The notes: generated by a model not told the origin, from the letters alone. DNA of 64,000 bases from Blautia sp. BIOML-A1 (GCF_009883055.1 NZ_WWVR01000004.1:61906-125905); one strand, 5' to 3'; positions 26,325-35,528 are shown, counted from the stretch's first letter. Made by a program: numbers and translations.

Positions 26325-26408
26325 TTGTAAACCTCCAAATTCTTTATGGTTTACAATTTTAAAGTAAAGCAGGTAAAATGTCAACTTAAAATACAAAATA
26401 GTTTACAT
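26325..26408 (-). promoter_or_regulatory. bioY promoter with BirA-type operator(s)
   Basis: On the minus strand TTGACA (26379-26384) and TAAAAT (26356-26361) are spaced by 17 bases. A perfect inverted repeat, TTGTAAAC (26325-26332) and GTTTACAA (26349-26356) with a 16-base spacer, follows the -10 box and reaches the ribosome binding site. It matches the TTGTTAAC-N14-16-GTTAACAA form of BirA operators. A second, imperfect pair with a 15-base spacer (26378-26385 and 26401-26408) covers the -35 box. Confidence 0.75.
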
Positions 26409-26431
26409 TTCGATAATGATAAAAAATAAAA

Positions 26432-26458
26432 AGGACTGTGAATAAAATTCGCAGTCCT
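26432..26458 (-). terminator. Terminator of cbiK
   Basis: AGGACTG (26432-26438) pairs with CAGTCCT (26452-26458), extended by GAAT/ATTC inside. On the minus strand it is followed by TTTTTATTTTTTATC. Confidence 0.8.
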
Positions 26459-26464
26459 CCCTAT

Positions 26465-27259
26465 TTACGGCAACAAAGCCGCCTCTCGTGCATGCCTTAC
26501 AAATATATCACGAATTCCCTGATATTCACCCAGTCCCTTCAATACAGGACAGACTTCAAATCCGGCGGTCTCAAACTGACAGACCCAGGAATCCGGAGAA
26601 TCACCGGCCATATCATTGTGTGCATGATCACCGGCAACGATCATAAATGGTGTAACATAGATTCTGGAAGGATGAAATGCAGTTACCTTCCGGACAAGAT
26701 CCTGGATGGTAGGATCTGCCTCAACAGTGCCGATAAAAATATTCTTGTGTCCGGTGGATTTAAACTTCTCATCAAGTCCGGCATAGACAGAATTGATCTG
26801 ATGAGTGGTTCCGTGTCCCATAAGCACCAGAGCTTCTGTCTCCTTAAGCTCCGGAAATTCGGAAACCACAGCCTCGATCGCCTGGACTTCATCTTCGGGA
26901 CAGGCGAGGAGAGGAGTGCCAAAGTCGATCTTATCAAAATTTCCTTTATAAGACAGAACTTCTTCCTTCATAATATTATTCTCTATGCCATCCAGAATAT
27001 GTGTCGGCTGGATGGTCACTTCCTGGATGCCGTCTGCGATCATCTGCTCCATGGCTTCTTTTACGGTCGGAATGTGAAGCTTATCTCGTTTCATAAGAAG
27101 AGAGATGATAAACTTACTGGTCCATGCCCGGTAGATCCGTCGATCCTTAAAAGCATCCGTGATGTCCTGCTCGATCTTTTCGATGGTGGCTTTCCGGGAG
27201 GATTCATAGCTGGTGCCGAAGCTCACGACCAGAACTGCCCTGTCTGTCTGCTGATTCAT
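26465..27259 (-). CDS. cbiK: Sirohydrochlorin cobaltochelatase CbiK
   Basis: CbiK inserts cobalt into sirohydrochlorin, the entry to the anaerobic cobalamin branch. The 264-residue class II chelatase has AVLVVSFGTSYESSR at the N terminus and the metal-binding histidines in LMGHGTTHQINSVY and FMIVAGDHAHNDMAG. No N-terminal signal peptide is present, so this is a cytoplasmic form. It is a single-gene unit with its own promoter and terminator, separated from the main cbi operon by about 15 kb. Confidence 0.94.
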   Translation of the reverse strand: MNQQTDRAVLVVSFGTSYESSRKATIEKIEQDITDAFKDRRIYRAWTSKFIISLLMKRDKLHIPTVKEAMEQMIADGIQEVTIQPTHILDGIENNIMKEEVLSYKGNFDKIDFGTPLLACPEDEVQAIEAVVSEFPELKETEALVLMGHGTTHQINSVYAGLDEKFKSTGHKNIFIGTVEADPTIQDLVRKVTAFHPSRIYVTPFMIVAGDHAHNDMAGDSPDSWVCQFETAGFEVCPVLKGLGEYQGIRDIFVRHAREAALLP

Positions 27260-27299
27260 AAAAATGTTCTCCTATTTTATATTTTTCGCGTATGTTCAG

Positions 27300-27328
27300 A
27301 TTATACTATAGCCCCCCAAAAAGTTCAA
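27300..27328 (-). promoter_or_regulatory. Promoter of cbiK
   Basis: On the minus strand TTGAAC (27323-27328) and TATAAT (27300-27305) are separated by 17 bases containing a run of six G. The leader is about 40 bases with no room for a large riboswitch. Confidence 0.75.
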
Positions 27329-27346
27329 TTTTTTTCCAGAAAGCTA

Positions 27347-27400
27347 TTGACTTTTTTACGGAAAAGTAATAACATACTAAACATATCAAAGAGGTATGTT
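27347..27400 (+). promoter_or_regulatory. Promoter and putative Rrf2/CymR-type operator of cysK
   Basis: TTGACT (27347-27352) and TAACAT (27370-27375) have a 17-base spacer. The inverted repeat AACATAC (27371-27377) / GTATGTT (27394-27400) overlaps the -10 box and the start of transcription. Its complementary strand contains TATGTTTA followed by GTATGTTA, resembling motifs before sbp and the second metY-like gene. Confidence 0.6.
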
Positions 27401-27443
27401 AATAAAACAGGAATACATCATATAAAGAAAGGCGGTAAACACC

Positions 27444-28376
27444 ATGTCAAACATTTATAAAGGAACAGTGGGACTGATCGGAAATACTCCACTGGTAGAG
27501 ATTACCAATGTAGAGAAGGAACTTGGACTGGAGGCGACGGTTCTTGTGAAACTGGAATACTTCAATCCGGCCGGAAGTGTCAAGGACAGAATTGCCAAAG
27601 CAATGATCGAGGATGCTGAGGCAAGGGGAATTCTCAAGGAAGGATCTGTCATCATTGAGCCGACCTCCGGAAATACAGGTATCGGCCTTGCCTCCATCGC
27701 AGCAGCGAAGGGATATCGAATCATCCTTACCATGCCGGAGACCATGAGTATTGAACGTAGAAACATTCTTAAGGCATACGGTGCAGAACTGGTTCTGACA
27801 GAAGGAGCCAAGGGAATGAAAGGTGCTATCGCCAAAGCAGATGAGCTTGCAAAGGAGATTCCGAACAGCTATATTCCGGGACAGTTTGTAAACCCTGCAA
27901 ACCCGGCTGCACACAAAGCAACTACAGGTCCTGAGATCTGGAATGACACAGACGGAAAGGTAGATATCTTTGTAGCCGGTGTCGGCACAGGCGGAACTCT
28001 TACAGGAACCGGTGAGTATCTGAAAGAACAGAACCCGGATATTAAGATCGTGGCAGTAGAGCCGGCAACTTCCCCGGTACTTTCCGAGGGAAAAGGCGGT
28101 CCGCATAAGATCCAGGGTATCGGAGCAGGATTTGTTCCGGAAGTCTTAAATACACAGATTTATGACGAGATCATGCCGATCGATAATGATGTATGCTTTA
28201 CAACAGCGAAGCTTCTTGCAAAGAAAGAAGGAGTTCTCGTAGGTATCTCCTCAGGAGCAGCCCTGTATGCGGCGATCGAACTTGCAAAGCGTCCTGAGAA
28301 TAAGGGAAAGACCATCGTAGCACTGCTTCCTGATACTGCTGACAGATATTATTCCACCGCATTATTTACAGAATAA
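27444..28376 (+). CDS. cysK: Cysteine synthase A (O-acetylserine sulfhydrylase)
   Basis: CysK makes cysteine from O-acetylserine and sulfide. The 310-residue fold-type II PLP enzyme has IGNTPLVEI, the PLP Lys in [35 protein letters not shown] and GISSGAAL. It is followed by metY and an Rrf2 regulator lacking a cysteine cluster. In Bacillus, CymR (an Rrf2 protein) is controlled by binding CysK, so the arrangement suggests the same sensing pair. AAAGGCGG is the ribosome binding site. Confidence 0.96.
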   Translation: MSNIYKGTVGLIGNTPLVEITNVEKELGLEATVLVKLEYFNPAGSVKDRIAKAMIEDAEARGILKEGSVIIEPTSGNTGIGLASIAAAKGYRIILTMPETMSIERRNILKAYGAELVLTEGAKGMKGAIAKADELAKEIPNSYIPGQFVNPANPAAHKATTGPEIWNDTDGKVDIFVAGVGTGGTLTGTGEYLKEQNPDIKIVAVEPATSPVLSEGKGGPHKIQGIGAGFVPEVLNTQIYDEIMPIDNDVCFTTAKLLAKKEGVLVGISSGAALYAAIELAKRPENKGKTIVALLPDTADRYYSTALFTE

Positions 28377-28503
28377 AGGAACACCAGGATTAAAAACTGC
28401 AAAAGACGTTCGTGCTTGCACGATAGGGCTTTTGAGTTTGGAACACTCCGTGGTACATAATATAGCAACAGAAAATCAAAAACACAGAAAAGAGGATCAG
28501 ATT

Positions 28504-29814
28504 ATGAGTGAAAAAATTACAAGAGAGAACAGAAAGTTTAAATTCGAAACACTTCAGCTTCATGTAGGACAGGAACAGCCGGATCCGGTTACTGATGCAA
28601 GAGCAGTTCCAATCTACCAGACATCTTCCTACGTATTCCGCAACTGTGATCATGCAGCAGCTCGTTTCGGACTGGCAGATGCAGGTAATATCTATGGCCG
28701 TCTGACCAATCCGACAGAGGATGTGTTTGAAAAGAGAATCGCAGCACTGGAGGGCGGTACAGCAGCTCTGGCAGTTGCTTCCGGTGCCGCAGCAATTACT
28801 TATACAATTGAGAATCTTGCACAGCAGGGAGATCACATTGTAGCAGCGAAGAACATTTACGGTGGAACAACAAACCTTCTGGAGCATACTCTTCCGGCAT
28901 ATGGAATCACAACAACATTTGTAGATATCTTTAATCTTGAAGAGGTAGAGAATGCGATCCAGGATAACACCAAGGCCCTTTACATTGAGACTCTTGGCAA
29001 CCCGAATTCAGATGTTGTTGATGTTGAAGCGTGCGCTGAGATCGCTCACAGACATCAGATCCCGCTTGTTGTAGATAATACCTTTGCAACACCTTACCTT
29101 GTAAGACCGATCGAATATGGTGCAGATATCGTGGTTCATTCTGCGACAAAATTTATCGGCGGTCATGGAACTACGATCGGTGGTGTGATCATTGAAGGCG
29201 GTAAATTTGACTGGGAGGCTTCCGGTAAATTCCCGTCTCTGACAGAGCCAAACCCGAGCTATCATGGAATCAGCTTCACAAAAGCCTGCGGTTCGGCTGC
29301 TTTTGTTACAAAGATCCGTGCGATCCTTCTCCGTGATACCGGTGCAACAATCTCTCCGGTAAGTTCCTTTATTTTCCTTCAGGGACTGGAAACACTGTCT
29401 CTTCGTGTAGAACGTCATGTAGAAAACGCACTCAAGGTTGTTCAGTATCTGAATAATCATCCTCAGGTGGAGAAAGTACATCATCCGTCCGTGACAGACG
29501 ATGAGAGCCAGAAAGCTCTGTACAAGAAATATTTCCCGAATGGCGGCGGCTCTATCTTTACCTTTGAGATCAAGGGAGATGCACAGACAGCCAAAGACTT
29601 CATTGATAATCTGGAACTGTTTTCTCTGCTTGCAAACGTAGCAGATGTTAAATCACTGGTTATCCATCCGGCAACCACCACCCACAGCCAGTGCACAGAA
29701 GAAGAGCTTCTGGATCAGGGTATCAAACCGAACACGATCCGTCTTTCTATTGGAACGGAAAATATCGATGATATCATTCAGGATCTGGATGAAGCTTTTA
29801 AGGCAATCCAGTAA
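28504..29814 (+). CDS. metY: O-acetylhomoserine sulfhydrylase MetY
   Basis: This fold-type I Cys/Met-metabolism PLP enzyme joins sulfide to O-acetylhomoserine to give homocysteine. The ATG at 28504 has AGAGGA before it and yields 436 residues, the typical MetY length. The frame extends upstream, but that part crosses a hairpin. [14 protein letters not shown], the [16 protein letters not shown] segment, the PLP Lys in [13 protein letters not shown] and NIGDVKSL-like [20 protein letters not shown] are MetY features. The 127-base gap to cysK contains an imperfect hairpin but no clear promoter, so the two are probably co-transcribed. Confidence 0.93.
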   Translation: MSEKITRENRKFKFETLQLHVGQEQPDPVTDARAVPIYQTSSYVFRNCDHAAARFGLADAGNIYGRLTNPTEDVFEKRIAALEGGTAALAVASGAAAITYTIENLAQQGDHIVAAKNIYGGTTNLLEHTLPAYGITTTFVDIFNLEEVENAIQDNTKALYIETLGNPNSDVVDVEACAEIAHRHQIPLVVDNTFATPYLVRPIEYGADIVVHSATKFIGGHGTTIGGVIIEGGKFDWEASGKFPSLTEPNPSYHGISFTKACGSAAFVTKIRAILLRDTGATISPVSSFIFLQGLETLSLRVERHVENALKVVQYLNNHPQVEKVHHPSVTDDESQKALYKKYFPNGGGSIFTFEIKGDAQTAKDFIDNLELFSLLANVADVKSLVIHPATTTHSQCTEEELLDQGIKPNTIRLSIGTENIDDIIQDLDEAFKAIQ

Positions 29815-30258
29815 TTGAAATTTTGTAAAAAAACCAGATATGGTCTCACTGCACTGATGGATCTGGCTGCACAGCCGTCCGACACACCGATATCTCTGAA
29901 AAGCATAGCTGAAAGAAATGATATTTCTCTTCAGTTTCTGGAACACATATTTGCCTCGTTTCGAAGAACCGGCATTGTAAAGAGTGTCAAAGGCTCCCAG
30001 GGAGGCTATCATCTGGCGAAGACTGCTGACGAGATCACGGTTGCATCCGTGGTGGAGGCCCTGGAGGGAAACTACCATCTTGAAGATGAGGATGTCGTGG
30101 CGGAAAACAGCTATAAAGGAATCTCGGATACGATTCAGAAGCTGGTGGTGGATACCGTCAACCAGGAACTCGATCAGATTCTGTCAAATCTGACTTTGGA
30201 ACAGATGAGCGGATATTATGCCGATCATTATGAAAAACAGGAAATGTACTATATCTGA
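29815..30258 (+). CDS. Rrf2 family regulator, CymR-like
   Basis: The 147-residue protein has the Rrf2 winged helix at its N terminus (KKTRYGLTALMDLA, ISLKSIAERNDIS, GIVKSVKGSQGGYHLAK) and a C-terminal dimer helix. The three-Cys iron-sulfur cluster of IscR types is absent, as in the cysteine-metabolism repressor CymR. Translation starts at TTG directly after the metY stop. Its operon with cysK and metY makes it the likely sulfur-status regulator, controlling the motif seen before cysK, sbp and the second metY-like gene. The target assignment is inference. Confidence 0.82.
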   Translation: MKFCKKTRYGLTALMDLAAQPSDTPISLKSIAERNDISLQFLEHIFASFRRTGIVKSVKGSQGGYHLAKTADEITVASVVEALEGNYHLEDEDVVAENSYKGISDTIQKLVVDTVNQELDQILSNLTLEQMSGYYADHYEKQEMYYI

Positions 30259-30264
30259 AACAGA

Positions 30265-30285
30265 ATTGTTCACAGAGCGAACAAT
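30265..30285 (+). other. Hairpin after the CymR-like gene
   Basis: ATTGTTC and GAACAAT form a perfect 7-base stem with a 7-base loop, immediately upstream of the terminator-like stem at 30292-30331. It could be an RNA stabiliser or an operator; nothing decides which. Confidence 0.4.
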
Positions 30286-30291
30286 AAGAAA

Positions 30292-30331
30292 GAAACCGGA
30301 GATTTCAGGCAATGTCCTGGTCTCCGGTTTC
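30292..30331 (+). terminator. Terminator-like hairpin after the cysK-metY-rrf2 operon
   Basis: GAAACCGGAGA (30292-30302) pairs with TCTCCGGTTTC (30321-30331), with CAGG/CCTG inside. The following T run is weak (TGATTTC), so some readthrough into the LacI gene is possible. Confidence 0.6.
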
Positions 30332-30368
30332 TGATTTCAGAAAGATGACTATGTCAGAAGGAATACCC

Positions 30369-31445
30369 ATGTCTATTAAAAAAATTGCAGAACAGGCGGG
30401 AGTATCGATCTCTACTGTCTCCAGAATATTAAACCGACCGGATTATAAATGCTCCATTCCCGGTCTTCGAGAAAAGGTCTGGGCGATTGCCATGAAAATG
30501 GATTACGTCCCCAATGAGGCGGCGAGAAACTTAAAGAAAGGAAAACAGTCCAGAGACAGCCGGATCTGGTATATCAATGTACTGATGACAAGAACGGATG
30601 AGTCCAGGACGGATCCTTTCTTTACAGAACTTCTCCGCGTGGTGGAGAGTGAGATCCATGAACATAACTGTATTCTCTCAAAAGTGTGGTATATGCCGCT
30701 TTTTTCGGATGACCGAAAATGCCGCAGGGAAAATCTTGACCAGATCATCCAGGGAATGTATACTGAGACAGAAGGAAAACAGGATGGACTGATCGTGATC
30801 GGTCGGTGTAATCCTCTGGCTCTTAAAAAATTAAATCAGAAATATCGCAGCATAGTATCTGTCAACCGAAATTCTACCAATTATGAGGTGGATGAAGTGC
30901 TCTGCGATGGCAGAAAGATTGCCTCCATGGCACTGGAACATCTCATTTCGCTTGGTCACAAAAACATCGGATATGTCGGCAGCTGTCGAAATGAAGAACG
31001 ATATATGGGGTATCTTGACACCCTTAAGAAATATGATCTGGATGTTGTCCCGGACTATGTTGTCGAGACAGATCAGACGGAGAAAGAAGGCTTTGAAGCC
31101 ATGGAAAAGCTTCTCAGATCGGATGACTGTCCGACCGGTATCTACTGTGCCAATGATATTACGGCTGTCGGAATGCTGAAATATCTGGGACGCTGCCGGA
31201 ACCTTTATTTCACACCATCGATCATAGCGAGTGATGATATTGAGGAGGCACAGTATACGAAACCGATGCTGACTACCGTAGGACTTCCAAGAGCAGAAAT
31301 GGGCAAATTTGCACTTCATCTTCTGCTGGACCGTATGAAGGGCGGGCACAGTGGAGTTGTCCGTATGGAACTGTCAGGACATCTGATGATCCGGAACAGC
31401 TGCTCCCATGTTTCTGAGAGTACATGGAGTGATTACTGTATATAA
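30369..31445 (+). CDS. LacI/GalR family transcriptional regulator
   Basis: The 358-residue protein has a LacI helix-turn-helix (IKKIAEQAGVSISTVSRILNRP) and hinge region (VPNEAARNLKKGK), then a periplasmic-binding-protein-like effector domain with IGYVGSCRNEERYMGYL, PTGIYCANDITAVGML and PSIIASDDIEEA. The ATG at 30369 is preferred because AAGGA precedes it; upstream starts at 30312 and 30348 lie in or next to the terminator hairpin. The effector is unknown. It lies in a sulfur-metabolism block rather than beside sugar genes, and a LacI-like palindrome occurs before the sulfate transporter (32736-32749). Confidence 0.88.
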   Translation: MSIKKIAEQAGVSISTVSRILNRPDYKCSIPGLREKVWAIAMKMDYVPNEAARNLKKGKQSRDSRIWYINVLMTRTDESRTDPFFTELLRVVESEIHEHNCILSKVWYMPLFSDDRKCRRENLDQIIQGMYTETEGKQDGLIVIGRCNPLALKKLNQKYRSIVSVNRNSTNYEVDEVLCDGRKIASMALEHLISLGHKNIGYVGSCRNEERYMGYLDTLKKYDLDVVPDYVVETDQTEKEGFEAMEKLLRSDDCPTGIYCANDITAVGMLKYLGRCRNLYFTPSIIASDDIEEAQYTKPMLTTVGLPRAEMGKFALHLLLDRMKGGHSGVVRMELSGHLMIRNSCSHVSESTWSDYCI

Positions 31446-31485
31446 GAGACCAGGAACAAGAAATTTTTGGTTAAGGAAGAACAGT

Positions 31486-32637
31486 ATGTGTATTAGAACA
31501 ATCGAAGAATTACAGGAAGATACAAGAGAAAAACAGATCATTGATATCCGTGACAGAGCGGATTTTGACAAGGAGACTTATCCGGGTGCCATCAATATCT
31601 ACTGGGAAGAATTTGAAGAACATATGGATGAGATCCGTAAGGACTGTCCAGTATATCTGATCTGTTATACCGGTCAGAAGAGCGATGAGATCGCAGAAGA
31701 GCTGACAGAGCAGGGGTACGAGATTTACAGCATCAAAAACGGCTACCGTGCATGGCTTCGCATCAAACTCAGTAAACTGATGTCGGATCATGATGAGGCA
31801 GAACAACGTACCAGAGATATCGAGCGCAGCATCATCAAGAAATTCCGGAAGCCGATCTGGAGGAGATTTACCAAAGCAATCCGTGAATATGAACTGGTTA
31901 AGGACGGTGACAAGATCGCGGTCTGTATTTCAGGCGGTAAGGATTCCATGCTGATGGCGAAGCTGTTCCAGGAGCTTTCACGTCACGGAAAGAAAAACTT
32001 CGAAGTTGTCTTTCTGGTAATGAATCCTGGTTACAATGAGATCAACTATCAGACGATCAGGGATAATGCCAGAATCCTGAATGTGCCGATCACCGTCTTT
32101 GAATCGGATATTTTTAACATCGTTGCATCGGAAGAACAGTCACCATGCTATCTCTGTGCCCGTATGAGAAGAGGATACCTCTACAGTAAGGCGAAGGAGC
32201 TGGGCTGCAACAAGATCGCACTGGGTCATCATTACGATGATGTTATTGAAACAATCCTTATGGGAATGCTTTACGGTGCACAGGTTCAGACTATGATGCC
32301 GAAGCTTCACAGCACCAATTTTGAGGGGATGGAACTGATCCGTCCACTGTATCTGATCCGCGAGGCGGACATCATTCACTGGGCAAACTATAATGATCTT
32401 CACTTTATCCAGTGCGCGTGCCGTTTTACCGAGCACTGTGCATCCTGCGGCGGCACAGAGAAAGGTTCCAAGCGGGCAGAGATCAAGGAACTCATTCATG
32501 AACTTGCACAGAAAGATCCTGTGATCGAATATAACATTTTCCGGAGCGTGGAGAATGTCAATCTGAACACGGTCATTGGCTATAAACAGGATGGAGTGAG
32601 ACATAATTTCCTGGATACCTATGATGAACAGAAATAA
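31486..32637 (+). CDS. Rhodanese-TtcA fusion: sulfurtransferase and PP-loop ATPase
   Basis: The 383-residue protein joins a rhodanese domain (about 1-95, with a candidate sulfur-carrying Cys60 in LICYTGQKS) to a TtcA/TilS-type PP-loop ATPase. The PP-loop SGGKDS is at residues 149-154. The CYLCARMRRGYLY pair and further Cys residues in the CACRFTEHCASCGG segment can hold an iron-sulfur cluster. TtcA proteins thiolate tRNA cytidine-32; the rhodanese part could supply the persulfide. The ATG at 31486 has AAGGAAG upstream. The target tRNA or other substrate is not known. It lies in the sulfur regulon but may have its own promoter. Confidence 0.85.
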   Translation: MCIRTIEELQEDTREKQIIDIRDRADFDKETYPGAINIYWEEFEEHMDEIRKDCPVYLICYTGQKSDEIAEELTEQGYEIYSIKNGYRAWLRIKLSKLMSDHDEAEQRTRDIERSIIKKFRKPIWRRFTKAIREYELVKDGDKIAVCISGGKDSMLMAKLFQELSRHGKKNFEVVFLVMNPGYNEINYQTIRDNARILNVPITVFESDIFNIVASEEQSPCYLCARMRRGYLYSKAKELGCNKIALGHHYDDVIETILMGMLYGAQVQTMMPKLHSTNFEGMELIRPLYLIREADIIHWANYNDLHFIQCACRFTEHCASCGGTEKGSKRAEIKELIHELAQKDPVIEYNIFRSVENVNLNTVIGYKQDGVRHNFLDTYDEQK

Positions 32638-32649
32638 AAACTGAAACAG

Positions 32650-32717
32650 AAAGAGTCTCTGATATAGATTTTCCTGAAGAATTGTCGGGAGGGAGAACTA
32701 TAGGAAGAGGCTCTTTT
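32650..32717 (+). terminator. Terminator after the rhodanese-TtcA gene
   Basis: AAAGAGTCTCT (32650-32660) pairs with AGAGGCTCTTT (32706-32716) with one G-U pair. The loop is long (about 45 bases), and the stem is followed by TTTTTG. Confidence 0.6.
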
Positions 32718-32735
32718 TGTATCTTTAAAAGTACG

Positions 32736-32789
32736 AGAAAACGTTTTCTAAAAAACATATTTAAAAAGTATGTTTGTTGGTATATAATG
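32736..32789 (+). promoter_or_regulatory. Promoter region of sbp-cysTWA with LacI-like palindrome and sulfur motif
   Basis: A perfect 14-base palindrome AGAAAACGTTTTCT (32736-32749) with a central CG is typical of LacI-family operators. Downstream are TTTAAA (32760-32765) and TATAAT (32783-32788) with a 17-base spacer. Between them lies GTATGTTTGTTGGTATATA, shared with the promoter at 37214-37242. Confidence 0.6.
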
Positions 32790-32823
32790 CCATTAACACA
32801 GAACACAACAGGGAGTGACAGAG

Positions 32824-33846
32824 ATGACGAAAAAGAAATTTGGAAAAAGCTGTCTGGCAGCAGTACTTGGTATCGCAGCATTCGCAGGTGTCTGTTCCTA
32901 TGATGCGGGAGCCAGATCAGATCTTCATATTGTGAATGTTTCCTATGATCCGACGAGGGAATTGTATGAATCCTACAACAAAATTTTTCAGGAACACTGG
33001 AAAGAAAAAACAGGACAGGATGTAGATGTGATCCAGTCCCATGGTGGTTCCGGCAAGCAGGCTCTGGAAGTGATCAACGGCCTGCAGGCAGATGTGGTGA
33101 CACTGGCACTGGAATATGATGTTGATGCGATCGAGAATGCAGGAATGATCGATGAAGGCTGGAAAGAGGAACTGCCGGATGATAGTGCTCCTTATACCTC
33201 TACAATTGTATTTCTGGTACGAAAAGGAAATCCCAAAGATATTCAGGACTGGGATGATCTTGTCAGAGATGATGTCGATGTGATCACACCGAACCCAAAG
33301 ACCTCCGGAGGTGCAAGATGGAACTATCTGGCAGCCTGGGCTTATGCGGATGAGAAATATAATGGCCAGGAAGACAGGATGGAAGAATTCATAAAGAAGT
33401 TATATCAGAATGTACTGGTTCTGGATTCCGGCGCAAGAAGTGCAACCACTTCCTTTGTAGAGAATGGACAGGGAGATGTATTGATTGCCTGGGAAAACGA
33501 AGCTTTTCTTTCAGTGCAGGATGATCCGGATAAGTTTGAAATCATTAATCCAAGTATCAGCGTGCTGGCACAGCCGTCTGTGACGGTGGTCGATGAGGTG
33601 GCAGAGAACCGCGGTACGGCAGATATCTCAAAGGAATATCTGAACTATCTGTATTCTGATGATGCGCAGAGGATCGCGGCAGATAACTATTATCGTCCGG
33701 TAGATCAGAAAATTCTGGAAGAATACAGTGATGTGTTTGATCTTACGATGGAGTTAAAAACAATCGATGATTTTGGCGGCTGGCAGGAAGTGCAGGAAAA
33801 ACATTTTGCAGACGGTGGAATCTTTGATCAGATTTACGGAAACTAG
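32824..33846 (+). CDS. sbp: Sulfate/thiosulfate ABC transporter substrate-binding protein
   Basis: The 340-residue exported protein binds sulfate or thiosulfate for the CysTWA importer. It has a signal peptide (residues 1-30) with Cys in AGVCSY, which is not a good lipobox. The mature part shows IVNVSYDPTRELYESYNKIF, SHGGSGKQALEVINGLQADVV, NPKTSGGARWNYLAAW and YLYSDDAQRIAA, all typical of Sbp/CysP. The ATG at 32824 has GGGAG at 32811-32815; the GTG at 32815 overlaps that site. Confidence 0.94.
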   Translation: MTKKKFGKSCLAAVLGIAAFAGVCSYDAGARSDLHIVNVSYDPTRELYESYNKIFQEHWKEKTGQDVDVIQSHGGSGKQALEVINGLQADVVTLALEYDVDAIENAGMIDEGWKEELPDDSAPYTSTIVFLVRKGNPKDIQDWDDLVRDDVDVITPNPKTSGGARWNYLAAWAYADEKYNGQEDRMEEFIKKLYQNVLVLDSGARSATTSFVENGQGDVLIAWENEAFLSVQDDPDKFEIINPSISVLAQPSVTVVDEVAENRGTADISKEYLNYLYSDDAQRIAADNYYRPVDQKILEEYSDVFDLTMELKTIDDFGGWQEVQEKHFADGGIFDQIYGN

Positions 33847-33864
33847 AAGACGAGGTGAGAGATT

Positions 33865-34701
33865 ATGAAAAAAGGTAAAAAAAGAGTGATCCCGGGATTT
33901 GGACTGACAATGGGTGTGACGATCACTATGCTCAGTATAGTGGTACTGATCCCACTGGCATCGCTTGTCGTGTATTCTTCACAGCTTGGTCTTGGGGAGT
34001 TTTTTGAAGTCATTACGAGAAAAAGAGTGCTTTCCAGCTTTTATGTCAGTTTTATTACCGCACTGGGTGCATCCCTTGTCAATGCCGTCATGGGACTGAT
34101 CCTTGCCTGGGTGCTGGTGCGTTATGAATTTCCGGGCAAGCGGATCATGGATGGCATGATCGAACTTCCGTTTGCACTGCCGACGGCAGTTGCGGGTATT
34201 TCGCTGACTTCACTGACAGCAGATCAGGGGCTAATCGGAAGCTTTTTCGCGAAGTTCGGGATCAAAATTGCCTATACAAAACTGGGAATTACCTTTGCAC
34301 TGATCTTTGTGGGAATTCCTTTTGTTGCAAGGGCAGTGCAGCCGGTTCTTGAAAAACTGGACGGTTCTTACGAGGAAGCTGCAAAAGTCATGGGAGCAAA
34401 ACAGGGACTTATTTTTCGAAGAGTCATTCTTCCGGAACTCCTCCCGCCGCTTCTGACCGGTACAGGGCTGGCGTTCGGCCGATGCCTCGGAGAATATGGA
34501 AGCGTTGTATTTATTGCCGGAAACAGACCTTATGAGACAGAGATAACACCACTGATCATCATGTCAGAACTTCAGGAATTTGACTACAAAAGTGCAACCT
34601 CGATCGCGCTTGTCATGCTGCTTGTATCGTTTCTTATTCTGTTTCTGATGAATCTGATGCAGGCACGTAATTCAAAAAGACTGAGAGGAGGAAATGTCTG
34701 A
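33865..34701 (+). CDS. cysT: Sulfate ABC transporter permease CysT
   Basis: The 278-residue permease has six or so membrane helices and the binding-protein-dependent transport motif EEAAKVMGAKQGLIFRRVILPELLPPLL (EAA loop), which contacts CysA. FALPTAVAGISLTSL and the C-terminal GNRPYETEITPLIIMSELQEFDYKSAT are CysT/CysU features. It overlaps cysW by one base (TGATG). Confidence 0.94.
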   Translation: MKKGKKRVIPGFGLTMGVTITMLSIVVLIPLASLVVYSSQLGLGEFFEVITRKRVLSSFYVSFITALGASLVNAVMGLILAWVLVRYEFPGKRIMDGMIELPFALPTAVAGISLTSLTADQGLIGSFFAKFGIKIAYTKLGITFALIFVGIPFVARAVQPVLEKLDGSYEEAAKVMGAKQGLIFRRVILPELLPPLLTGTGLAFGRCLGEYGSVVFIAGNRPYETEITPLIIMSELQEFDYKSATSIALVMLLVSFLILFLMNLMQARNSKRLRGGNV

Positions 34702-35528
34702 TGGAAAACAGGAGCGAATCACGAATCGTAAAATATCTTCTGATCGGAATCAGTGTCTTATTTCTTTTTGTGATGCTGGTACTTCCCTTATTTGTCGTTG
34801 TGACAGAAGCCTTAAAAAAAGGCTGGGAGGTCTATATAGAGGCAGTGACAGATTCCTACACGATCGCTGCACTGATGCTCACCTTAAAAGCAACGGTGAT
34901 CGCAGTTCTGTGCAATACAATCCTCGGTCTGTGTGCCGCGTGGGTAGTCACAAGGTTTCAGTTCAAAGGGAAAAAACTGCTCACGACTCTGATCGATGTC
35001 CCGGTCACGGTGTCACCGATCATTGCAGGTCTTATTTATCTTCTGATCTTTGGAAAGCAGAGTATTCTCTATCCTTATCTGCAAAAAGCGGATATTCAGA
35101 TTGTTTTTGCAGTTCCGGGAATTGTTCTTGCCACCATATTTGTTACTTTTCCGTTTGTTTTTCGGGAACTTCTTCCAGTACTGGAAGCAATCGGAACGGA
35201 TGAGGAAGAGGCAGCTGCACTGATGGGTGCAAAAGGATGGACAATTTTTTCAAAAATCACTTTTCCACATATCAGATGGGCTCTTCTGTACGGGATCGTA
35301 TTATGTACAGCCAGAGCCATGGGGGAATTCGGAGCAGTATCGGTTTTGTCAGGACATCTCCGGGGGCTGACCAATACACTGCCGCTTCATGTGGAGATTT
35401 TGTTTAATGAATTTCAGTATGTGCCGGCATTTGCGGTATCTTCGATCCTGGTGATCATGGCAGTGATTCTTCTGATCATTCGAAGCGTAATGGAGCACAG
35501 AGGCAAAAAAGAGGAGGGCAAAGCCTGA
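34701..35528 (+). CDS. cysW: Sulfate ABC transporter permease CysW
   Basis: The 275-residue membrane protein is the second channel subunit. It has the EAA loop EEAAALMGAKGWTIFSKITFPHIRWALLYG and the CysW end GEFGAVSVLSGHLRGLTNTLPLHVEILFNEFQYVPAFA. Starts and stops overlap both neighbours by one base, showing a strictly coupled sbp-cysT-W-A operon. Confidence 0.94.
   Translation: MENRSESRIVKYLLIGISVLFLFVMLVLPLFVVVTEALKKGWEVYIEAVTDSYTIAALMLTLKATVIAVLCNTILGLCAAWVVTRFQFKGKKLLTTLIDVPVTVSPIIAGLIYLLIFGKQSILYPYLQKADIQIVFAVPGIVLATIFVTFPFVFRELLPVLEAIGTDEEEAAALMGAKGWTIFSKITFPHIRWALLYGIVLCTARAMGEFGAVSVLSGHLRGLTNTLPLHVEILFNEFQYVPAFAVSSILVIMAVILLIIRSVMEHRGKKEEGKA

Noticed and set aside
28377..28503. SAM riboswitch or T-box between cysK and metY
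   Set aside because: Only an imperfect hairpin (CGTGC/GCACG core) is present; there is no S-box or T-box consensus and no clear following terminator.
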